From Ectobius pallidus (Eukaryota; Arthropoda; Insecta; Blattodea; Ectobiidae): a DNA stretch of 64,000 bases. Below are positions 54,844 through 64,000 of this stretch, piece after piece. A program made the position numbers and the translations under genes. The notes under the pieces are model-generated. The model did not search any database. It worked only from the letters and a program-made list of their open reading frames with translations, and had not been told where the DNA came from. Each line of letters starts with the position of its first letter. Within the stretch, counting starts at the first letter, position 1. Location: positions 24,129,023 through 24,193,022 of the forward strand of contig CAXKWD010000007.1 of assembly GCA_964059195.1 (NCBI GenBank). Reading direction: 5' to 3'.

Positions 54844-56009
54844 GTCTAGCGAAACAAAATCTTGCTTGATAATATAGCTAGTGAAGGTTTTTGTCCATAC
54901 TTTGGACACGTAGGACGAAAACTATATGAAGTACAGAAAAACTAAAAGCTGGATTATTTTTTGGTCCTCAAATTGACAGCTCATAAGTCATAAACGACCG
55001 TACAATATGTGATAATTTTTTTAAAGACCCCATGTTATATTGTTATTGTATTGTTATTGTAATGTTAATGTAATGTTAGTGTGTGGCTTTTTTCTTCAAG
55101 TGATTTAGAAGCTAAAAATAGGCACTGCTTTTGATTTATAACAAACGTAGAATGGGATAATATGCATAACGGTAATAGCATAACTCACAAAACTAAAACT
55201 GATAGGGCAAACTAATGGCACATTTGGCATCAGCTACCTAAATATACCCAAGAATAAGTATAAATTCTAAGGCACCAAAATGGCTGTTGGTCTGTGTTAT
55301 TTAACGCATTACCTTACACTTAATGAGAGCGTATGTGAAAAATATGTAGCCATTTTCCGAAAATTAAAGATTTCCTCTATTGCTATTTTATTATGTTTCT
55401 GTTCCTATTATTATGTCCCGCTGTTGGTAGCTATGAGAATTGTAGAAATATGGAACAAACTGTAATTTCAATAATTAATAGCACAAATTATTTAAACATT
55501 AGCCTAAATATTTAATTGGAAAACCCGCATTGCAAAACGACGCTGAACAGCTGAATGACAGCCAATTAAAATAGCTGAGCACGTTGAAAATCAAGTAACA
55601 ACTGAAATTATTTTTCCATGTCCTGAAAAAGAAACGTATTAAAGTTTTCAATTAAAGTCTTCAAGGTAAATAACTGAGAAACAATTGAATTTTAAAGAGC
55701 ATATTTAAAATATTCCAATGGGAAATTCTATGGGAGGTATTCATTATGGATATTTTTCTTTACAAAACAAAATTTTAAGTACCTGTACAAACATATTTTT
55801 TTTTTATAAAATGTAAAGTGGCAAAACTTTATAAACCTTTCTAACGGAATAAGAATTTATACAAATTTATTATAGTAAATGTTTTTATAAAGTTTAATAG
55901 TTAATGTTAAAGACAACGATAAATTACTGTGTGAAATTATATTGCATTTTTTCTTTTTCATTTTCCTTTAGCACCTAATGTTCTATTGACTATTAAACGG
56001 AGTTTTCAT
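54844..56009. other. no gene; (TTATTG)n-like minisatellite at 55034-55082
   Basis: AT-rich. Near 55034-55082 TATTGTTATTGTATTGTTAT and GTAATGTTAATGTAATGTTA form an imperfect 6-base tandem repeat. Nothing else is supported. Confidence 0.5.
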
Positions 56010-56340
56010 TTGTTGTCGATTTCGCGCTCTCTGTATGCGCGCGCGCGCAGACGACCGAGCTTTCGTGTTGAGTATCGTCTTCAGCTGATAACTGATTCGT
56101 CTTTGGTTTCCAGCTGTGCTTGTGATTATAATACAGTTATTCTTTACTTGCCCAGGCGGCTTCCTTTTGTTAGGAGAAAAAGTTTGCCGACAGTTCAACA
56201 CATGCTCTTTATTTTTACCCATCATTAAGGTAGTTATCTCAGCCAATCAGAATCTAAGAATGTCCTGTGATGGCTGTGTCTGCTACTCGTCTACTCCGCG
56301 TGGAGTGAAACCCGGGGTTGCAAGATCTAGTTACAGTATA
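56010..56340. other. CpG-rich patch, possible promoter, exon or LTR remnant
   Basis: Contains TTTCGCGCTCTC, GCGCGCGCGCGCAGACGACCG, TTCGTGTTGAGTATCGTC and later CTCCGCGTGGAGTGAAACCC, much richer in CG than the surroundings. It is preceded by a pyrimidine-rich stretch ending TTTCCTTTAG at about 55972, which looks like a splice acceptor. Frames on both strands (60-87 codons) have no known domain. No terminal repeats were found to support an LTR. Confidence 0.35.
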
Positions 56341-56516
56341 CAATAACACATGTAAATTGATTAAAGCAAGGGAAGAACTGAGGTCAATGATAACAATGAG
56401 GGAATATTGCAACGTTGCATTTGTTTTGGAAAGCTGGAAAAGACCGACTTGGTCAGATCAATTAACATAATGAAACACCGACTTAATGGTTTATTCCTTT
56501 GAAGCCGCCTGGGTAT
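56152..56516. repeat. inverted repeat CCCAGGCGGCTTC
   Basis: CCCAGGCGGCTTC at 56152-56164 and GAAGCCGCCTGGG at 56504-56516, with weaker similarity extending about 12 bases outward. It could be the TIR of a small element overlapping the CpG-rich patch. Confidence 0.55.
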
Positions 56517-56529
56517 GTAATGAAAAACT

Positions 56530-57843
56530 CTACTAGTCCATACTCAAAAATTTGTTAATCCACTTAGCATCCCTGACGTATTACGGAGTATTCTCTAATA
56601 ATATGAATTTTTAATATTCTCATCTTGGATGTTTGTCAAAATTCTGTTTCAATTTGTTATTGCAAATTTAGTCCAGGCTTATTCTTCAATATGTTCTTAA
56701 CTACTATCCTTGAAGGTGCCGTAGCAGGACGCTTTGAAGGTATTTTGTAGTTATTCATTTAACCTGTAGGTGGCTGAATAGTCTAATTTAGAATTATACC
56801 GTATTTGTAAATGAATTAGCAACCCATGTTGTACATATGTTTCAAGGTTTTAATTATTGTTCGGTGTGATTTCTCCTGTATATAGTTTGATGTTGAAATT
56901 CTTAAGGTGTCATTTGTTGATGTCACGAATGCTGTAAATTATGGAAGATTCGGAGCTTTAATAAATAATACTCTTCAAGTTATTAATATGCCATCATAGA
57001 CCTACTTCTAAATTGTGCTCTTGGTTGAAAGTAGGCTACGCACTTTCGGTTATTGCTTTAAGTGTATGGACATCAATATAAAAAAGTGAAAGGTGGAGAA
57101 TTGTTTGAAATTATATATAGGTAATTTTCTAACGTATTATGGTTACGCGAATTCTTGCCCCTTCAAGTTAGGCAGCAAAATCTTTCGATGTTTCAAGTGA
57201 ATGAAGCTTAGTGCAAGCACTGTGTATTGCCTCATCTGATCGCATTTAATTTGTTAATATTAATTTGCGTTCTAACACATTTTCAACAGCGTTTTTATAT
57301 TTGTGGATTTATATTAGGGATTTCTTATTAAAATTGAAACGGTTGTTTGAATGCCATGTTTCTGTAAAATGAATACCGTATATGAATATTATAATTTCCC
57401 AGTTCCTCTCGCTGATCCCGAACGTCTGCGTACCCAGTCACTGCCCTTCGTTCCTTCTATTTCTGGTGCACTTACCTGAAAATAAAGAAACCGATATTAA
57501 GTCTACAAGTATGCAAATACCGTGTTAAGAATCTCTCAGAATTTATTAAAAAATTTAAACTGCTAATATGTTTATGCCTCTATGGTACTTGGGGAATGTA
57601 GTTTGATTTATTTAATCTGATCTTGTTCTTTACACAGCAAGAGCCTGTTAATATTTATTCATTGAAATTTCCAGTGAATACAGTTTTTCTTAAATTTATC
57701 TGCACCAACTGGAATTAGCTTCGTTTTGGTATATTCCAACTTGATTATACATACACACACACATATGTTGTTGGATAAAATAATACATTGATAAAATTAA
57801 CTTATTTTCATAATTGAAATAAACTGTAACCTACGGAATGTTC
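56530..57843. other. no recognisable feature
   Basis: AT-rich. No supported gene, RNA or repeat boundary. Confidence 0.4.
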
Positions 57844-57847
57844 TTAA

Positions 57848-58213
57848 TAGATTCCGCCTTGTGTACCACTAATTTGTTTAAACACAGTTGAAAGCTGAAG
57901 AAGAGAAAAAAATGATCAGGAAAGCCAGTTCACTTCTATTGAGTAAATTATTTATATGTTTATTAGGTCAGTATTTTAGCAAGGAAAATGCTATGTAATG
58001 ATTTTAATTTGATATAAAAGCTATTACCCAATCTGGGCTAGTATCAATACATAAATTATATTGTCATGTATGACCAAAGAGCTCAATGTTAACAAGATTT
58101 TATTCAAAATAGGTAAAATTATGAATTATCCAAAATGACTAATTATTATATTTTTATCTTCTTCATCTTTCAACTGTATTTAATAAAGTTAATGGTACAC
58201 AAGGCGGAATCTA
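57848..58213. mobile_element. TTAA-flanked MITE with perfect TIR
   Basis: TTAA followed by TAGATTCCGCCTTGTGTAC at 57844-57866 and its exact inverse, ending in TTAA, at 58195-58217. The perfect inverted match is 25 bp including the TTAA targets. TTAA targets are used by piggyBac and Kolobok elements; the end does not start with CCC, so Kolobok is as likely. 366 bp, non-coding. Confidence 0.85.
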
Positions 58214-58217
58214 TTAA

Positions 58218-60079
58218 CATCATTCACTAATATTGTACCACTTGAAATATGAAAATAATCAGTTATAAATTGTAATCTAATTAAATTTAAAATCCAAGTT
58301 TAATAGACTACTGGCTCCCAACCCAACACAAATAACATGATTTCTTTTAACATCAGTTTCAAATTGAAATCAGCATATTAACCGTGTGGATATGATCATG
58401 CATGACAATATCAGCTTTGAACAACCAAATATGGCCTGGATGAAGCAGTTAATACGCAGTGATTTTCTATTTCAAAATTCATATTTTTGCGTATAAGTGT
58501 GACAGTCCCATGTCTGTAGAATCACAGGTACAAGGTGCCGAAAAATAAATTATATAGAGAGTAAAATAATTGTAGTGGTAAGTCTTTCTGCTGATTGCAT
58601 TATGAAATAGCGTTAAAATCATTCTGAAATAATCACATTTCTTTGCACGATCAATAAGTAAATGGTGCTTAACAAGTTTACAAACTTTCTCACATATAGG
58701 CTACCTGTTCAGATTTATATTACTAATATTACTAATATTACTACATTTTTAGGCACGGTTTATAGGGTCTGCAGACTCGCCACATTTTCGACAAATAGGT
58801 TTTCTATTATGTGCGAAAATTAGTAGTACTAGTACCAGTGGACAAGGCGAAAAGGATTCACAGATGAAACCTGTATACAACCAGTTTGTTGCTTTATAGT
58901 CTAAGACAACAGTGACATATGACAAATCTCAAAACCCTTCTCCGGCTTGTGAGAGTTACGCCATGGGTATATTACATATCACAACAGATGATAGTATCTT
59001 TTTAGTTTCTACAACCTCATAAACAAAGGAATATAATTATTTTCATAATTTTTTTCCTACAGTGTGCATTGATCCATAATTGCTTCATTATCTCGATAAC
59101 TGTTTAAAAGAAATATGCTTAATTTCATAAAAAAAATTAATTTTAATTCTCTCTACAGCTTTACATGCAATTTTACCTAAAAAAATTGAAAATGGCCACG
59201 AGTAATCTACCTCCTAAGTAATTATTTTTTTAAAGAAACTAACATAACTATTTAATTAGGTAAACTTAAACTTAAATTTTACTGAAATCGTTACAGCTAC
59301 ATTACATTTTGAGAGAAGGTCCATGGAAACTAACCGTAATATTTTGGAAATAGAAACCTAATATCTAGGGGTGCTACAAATGTACAAGAAAGTTAATTAT
59401 CCAAAAAACACTACTAAATATAATGCACAGTTTAACCACAAGAGGTCTGCACAGACGGTCAGAGATACATCATTTCGTAAACACTTTTTTCTGGGTACCA
59501 TGAACATGCTTTCCTGGTGTTAATTGATTCCGATTTTGTCAGGATGTCTATACTTTCCGTATACTACGTACTGGGTATAGGTAATAATGTTTACAAATAT
59601 TCTTAACCAAAAATTATTTTTCGAAGTTGGTCACAATGGATTTTTAGCACTAGTGCCCTAGTATGCTACTTCTACTTCTAATGCATTGTGTTAAAAGTTC
59701 TATTTTTAATTCAATCTAACTAAAAAGTAGGATATGGAACGTATATCGTGTAAGGTTCTTTCAACTAAAGCAATAAATTTGCAGGAAATATGTAACTTAC
59801 AATAAATATATATTTCAGAATAGAGAGTTTATGAGGTAAAAACTTCATGGCCGTCTCAATTTTAATCGTCAGTTCATTTCATTTTTCGATGCGTTAAATG
59901 GATAACACCGGTAAAAAAAAAAGACAGCTTTTCTCTTCATTTGTTTTTAAAAGTTTATCTTAATCACTATAATCATTGGCCAAATTGCAGCTTTACGCGA
60001 TGTTATAGAAATAATATTGCTGCATATTGAAGATATTATCTCTATTCACACGAATACTAGTTACTTATACACTTTCATA
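58218..60079. other. no recognisable feature
   Basis: AT-rich sequence with an ACTAATATT repeat at about 58720-58742. No supported gene. Confidence 0.4.
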
Positions 60080-60534
60080 GGGGTGGGCCTACATTTCGCT
60101 GATCTCAAATGCTGTCTAGTTCTGTGAAAGGTCCTAGACTTGACTCAGCATTCCTCCAGGAATGGGTGCGGTTATATTAGTCCATGTGCCAGACCCCCAA
60201 AATCGACCATGTCATTATAATTTGGGGGGACTGAATGAAACTTATACCACACGTTCCTGGGGTCATGTGGAGCAAAAAAGTCGGGGGGGGCCATCATGAG
60301 GAGGTAGCTTTCAAAAATGGCGGCCATTCAAAATGGCGGACGCTTGTGAATCTTTAAATTAAAATATCTCGGGACTGAGTTCATCAATCTTGAATTTTGT
60401 TTTTTCAAAATGTAGGTTATTTTTCTGGCTACATGTTTGTTCTACATGTCTGTGGCCAAAAACCCAGTATTTATTGGCCAAAACTCTAAAAATAGGAAAA
60501 ATAGATTTTTTGACATTTACGTTTTGCGGTTTAT

Positions 60535-61245
60535 TACTCTAACCGTTGGGTATATCGAAAAAGTGTCTGAAACAAAAGTTGTAGAGACACATCTCACCTT
60601 TAAAACGCAAAAATGAAATCGAAGATCGGATCAATAGAATCCGAGATATCCAGATTCAAAGCGGGCGGAGCGGGGTTGAGCGTGTTGATCGAGCGCTCGG
60701 TGCAGCCTAGTGAGAGGCGAGACTTGGCGTAAAATCCTGCGCTTTATTTATTTTCAGCCTCAGTAATTGCTTTATTACTAGGTAAATTTACATTACCTAC
60801 TAATGTGCACTATTTTTAACATGATTATTAAACACTTACTCATAAATACAATTAACAATTATATCATTTATCTGGGAAATGGACATCAACAGTTACCAAC
60901 TCATATAATATACTGTCAAGGCTTTTATCTTCGATTTTTAAGATGAAATCGTTAAAGGAACTTCAAATAGTCGAAATAATTAAAAAAAGGAAAAAAGTAT
61001 AATTTAGGTATGTATCGGAGACTTTAAACAATACTTTCAGAAATGAACACAGGACGTAAGCAACTAAGAAATAAAAATTCCTATAAAATGCCTTATAGCC
61101 TATAATATTATGAACAATCGTGAAATAAGTCTTCTTCACAAGAATCACTGTAATCAGTTATTATAATTGCACTCTTCCTCATCTGCTGTTGCTTTGGTAC
61201 ACCCCTTGCACCCACAGCTCTCGGTGCATCGGATTTGAGTAATAA
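60535..61245 (-). repeat. left inverted arm including an inverted copy of the gene's 3' end
   Basis: Pairs with 63283-64000. On the minus strand near 61150-61240 it encodes CTESCGCKGCTKATADEEEC, the better preserved version of the cysteine-rich tail read as SCWCKGFAEATA in the right arm. So this arm keeps cysteines that the gene itself has lost. Confidence 0.85.
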
Positions 61246-61328
61246 ATACAATTAACAATTATACAATTTATCTGGGAAATGAACATCACTAATTATGAAC
61301 TATACATCCCTTAACTCTGTACTTCAAG

Positions 61329-63427
61329 ATGAACATGTTCAAGCCACTCTACTTGATACATCTTCTTACAAGTAATGAAGAAATGCTGTCCTTTTTGGTG
61401 AAATATATCGCCCTAGTGGAGCTACTTTCCGTTTTTCTTCGGACTAATCGAGAAGGCATTTTTTTTATGTTTTTAGCTGCTGTTGAAAAAATTGTGCCTT
61501 GAATTTTTGCGCTGGATAGAGTGAACTACTCACATTATCTATCATAACATTTTCTTGAATTATCTAAACTAGAAGGAGAGCCCATATGTTCACCAATATT
61601 ATGTAGAAGGAGGTTTTCAGTACAAATAAGAAACAACAACCCATTTTCTAGAATTCCAGTGGACCAAGCCATGAAAGAGACTGTAAACAAAGACACCCAA
61701 ACTCCTGAAGGTACTAAGGATTTCAGTCTGAAAAAGTAGACTGTAGTACGGTAATATGTTAATGCTGAGTACAGAGCTAAAGAACCTCCTCAGCATTCTA
61801 TCATCCAGAGAAACAGATCAGTGCCACCCTGACCTCCAAAGCCCAAGGACACTTAGAGATGAGAAAGACGTGGCAACTCTCACAGACCTTCTAGCCGAGT
61901 GGACGAACCCCTTCGATCCCAACCCTTAAGATATTGTACATTTGCCTACTGGAATATATGTTCTTCTGATCACATTGATTCGGAAAACAAGGGGAAAATA
62001 GCTTATTAAGAGTTCACGTTTCGGCTAGCTAAAGGAGAAGGGTTTCATAAACGTATTAAGAAAGTGGGTCTTAAGATTAGTAGACTAAAGAGCAAAAAAC
62101 CAAGGTTGGAAACAAAGAAGTAATCCTCCAGTGCAATCGAAATTTATTCAGCAAAATGACCTTTATTGCAGAAAACCAACAACTTGACATGATGGAAGGA
62201 TTCAGATATCCTCTGGCACCGGCGAATGTTAATGGGCCTTTGAAGAAAATCTACAAATCAGTATTATCTATTTTTTTGGAAGTATACACCACCCCTGCCA
62301 GTCTGCCGGAAAAAGATTTGGCCTGCATCATTGATTCAATAGCCGTGCTTCAGTCCATCAAAGGATAACAAAAAACGTTTTACGAATTCTCAACAAATTT
62401 TCTCAAGCAGGTTTTTAATATAGGTCGGAGGGTTGACATTTATTATTCAGAGGTTACGATCAAATCTTTGGAGCGGGAAAAAAGCGGAACAGCTGAAGGT
62501 ATCAAATTTAGTGAAATCAAGGGTGGCCACAGAGTGGTTTGTTAGAGAACGCTTCTAAGGAACAGTTACGGCAAAAATATAATGATAAAATTCTTTTTTT
62601 GCATTTTATAAGAGGAGAAATTTGAAAGCATAATTGGAAACCTAGGAATGTTCGTAGAAGTTGCTGAGATCTGCTTCATGATCATTTATATTAGGAGCAA
62701 AAATGTTCCTGAGCTGTTCTGCACTCAAGAATAAGCTGATTCCAGAATGATGCTGCATGCAAGGAACGCCGCTACATCATCTGAATCAGTTCTTTGCTTT
62801 TCAATCAATACAGATGTATTAGTTTTGGTTGTAGGTTTTTGCAAAACCATAAAAAGCAAAAACTTCTAAATCGGGAAACAAACAAAACAGTTTTAACAGA
62901 TATGCAAGTTTCCCAGATAGTATCTGCATTAGGCGAACAGCTTATTGGGTATTATTGCTGGTCTGGCTGCGACACAATCAGTGCTTTAGCTGGCCAGGGG
63001 AAAGTTAAAAGCTTTTGTGCAAAAAGGAACAAAGATTTATTGAAGCATTCAGAAGTTAGGCAAAGATTGGATGATGTATAATGATGTTGATAACAGCAAA
63101 GAAGAATTTGTCTTCCAGCCGTATGCCCCCAAATGCAAGGTGAAATGAGCTGCGCTACCAGATGTTCAGAGGGCCAGATTGAGAGCTTTCAAATGTCTCT
63201 TTGTAAAGACACCTTGAGAAAACACAACAAAGGTGCCAACTACCAGGCCGGAATTTTGATCAACTGTGCACCAGAAAGTTACTCGTGCTTAGCAACTCAA
63301 ATTTGAATCATCGAGAGCTGTTGGTGCAAGGGGTTTGCCGAAGCAACGGCAGTTAAGGACGAGAGCAATAATTATAATAACTGACTTCAGTGATTCTAGT
63401 GAAGAAGACTTAATTCAACATTGTTAA
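61329..63427 (+). pseudogene. XPG/PIN-nuclease-like transposon protein, nearly full length but decayed
   Basis: In order: an opening frame MNMFKPLYLIHLLTSNEEML from 61329; FALDRVNYSHYL (about 61510); IPVDQAMKETVNKDTQTPEG (about 61660-61720); a frameshift; HPDLQSPRTLRDEKDVATL and EWTNPFDPN (about 61830-61925); GFHKRIKKVGLKISRLKSKK (about 62040-62100); an intact stretch MTFIAENQQLDMM to IIDSIAVLQSIKG (62156-62368); CTQE-stop-ADSRMMLHA (about 62720-62755); INTDVLVLVVGF; SGCDTISALAGQGK (about 62962-63003); a cysteine-containing SCWCKGFAEATA; and an acidic end SDSSEEDLIQHC with a stop at 63425. It has the same acidic motifs as the palindromic element, with G-C-D preserved. About ten stops and frameshifts make it dead. 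Confidence 0.75.
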
Positions 63428-64000
63428 TAATATTGTATAAGGCATTTTATGGGAATTTTTATTTCTTAGTTGCTTACGTCCTGTGTTCATTTCTGAAAGT
63501 ATTGTTAAAAGTCTCCGATACATACCTAAACTGTAATACTTTTTTCCTCTTTTAATTACTTCGACTATTTGAAGTTCCTTTAACGATTTCATCTTAAAAA
63601 TCGGATATAAAAGCCTTGACAGTATATTATATGAGTTTGTAATTATTGACGTCCATTTCCCAGATAAACAATATAGTTGTTGATTGTATTTATGAGAAAG
63701 TGCTTGATAATCGTGTTAAAAATAGTGCACATTGGTAGATAATGTAAATTTATCTAGTAATAAAGCAATTACTGAGGCTGAAAATAAATAAAGCGCAGGA
63801 TTTTTCGCCAAGTCTCGCCTCTCACTAGGCTGCACCGAGCGCTCGGTCAACACGCTCAACCCCGCTCCGCCCGCTTTGAATATGGATATCTCGGATTCTA
63901 TTAATCCGATCTTCGATTTCATTTTTGCGTTTCAAAGGTGAGATGTGTCTCTACAACTTTTGTTTCAGACACTTTTTCGATATACCCAACGGTTAGAGTA

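Larger units (their letters stand above)
60080..64000. mobile_element. second Academ-like candidate, long TIRs, right end outside window
   Basis: Sequence 60535-61245 recurs inverted at about 63283-64000 (same words for CGCTCGGTGCAGCCTAGTGA, GCGGGCGGAGCGGGGTTGAG, GGACGTAAGCAACTAAGAAA). The left arm continues outward to about 60080, so the right end lies beyond 64000. Between the arms is a decayed gene (61329-63427). Each arm also contains the last codons of that gene. Like the palindrome at 38984-42332, the outer part holds AAAATGGCGGCCAT and AACCGTTGGGTAT words. The left boundary is approximate. Confidence 0.8.

Noticed and set aside
56010..56340. LTR retrotransposon end
   Set aside because: No matching second LTR, no TG...CA boundaries and no gag/pol frames nearby.

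Overview
This window looks like repeat-dominated nuclear DNA from a large-genome arthropod, most likely an insect. The basis is arthropod-type LINE, hAT, Tc1/mariner, piggyBac-like and Harbinger-like relics, several tRNA-derived SINE families, long TA, CA and AAT microsatellites, and a strong excess of the palindrome TAGGCCTA. A cockroach-like genome is my best guess from the style of the SINEs and LINE tails, but the sequence alone cannot prove the species. I found no intact host gene, no rRNA, no functional tRNA and no CRISPR array. Almost every open frame is short, is a shadow of a repeat, or is a decayed transposon-protein fragment.

Layout. 1-4.7 kb: tail of a LINE protein, a SINE, and a LINE RNase H relic split by a hAT element (8-bp target duplication) that itself carries a second DNA transposon with a 31-bp terminal inverted repeat (TIR). 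4.7-11.2 kb: a possible 2-kb TIR element holding two SINEs and a MITE, then two copies of an AT-rich element with (TA)n and G-rich blocks, flanking a second, short hAT copy. 11-25.5 kb: mostly old sequence with SINEs, one reverse transcriptase relic, LINE tails and a zinc-finger tail of a LINE. 25.8-31 kb: a Tc1-like element, a SINE with a 14-bp target duplication, a LINE C-terminus, a small MITE and a mariner-like fold-back element side by side. 31-38.6 kb: a GC-richer unexplained stretch, SINEs, LINE C-termini and a piggyBac-like MITE. 38.98-42.33 kb: a 3.3-kb near-perfect palindrome whose two arms each carry the 3' half of a gene for a nuclease-like transposon protein. 43.2-44.3 kb: LINE C-terminus on the minus strand. 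47.7-51.1 kb: a three-level nest (hAT, inside it another hAT-like element, inside that a SINE), each level with its own perfect target duplication. 52.4-54.8 kb: a PIF/Harbinger-like element with many subterminal repeats and a palindromic MITE inside. 56.0-56.5 kb: a CpG-rich patch, the only place I would look for a host promoter or exon. 57.8-58.2 kb: a TTAA-flanked MITE. 60.1-64.0 kb: a second member of the nuclease-like family, running off the window, with a nearly full-length but decayed gene between long inverted arms.

The most interesting system is the pair at 38.98-42.33 kb and about 60.1-64 kb. They share a protein with acidic motifs (EAD, DTD, G-C/A-D) resembling XPG/FEN/PIN-type nucleases, a cysteine-rich tail and an acidic C-terminus. 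In both, the inverted repeats run into the 3' end of the coding region. The 3-bp target duplication of the first and the nuclease signature suggest an Academ-like DNA transposon; that classification is an inference.
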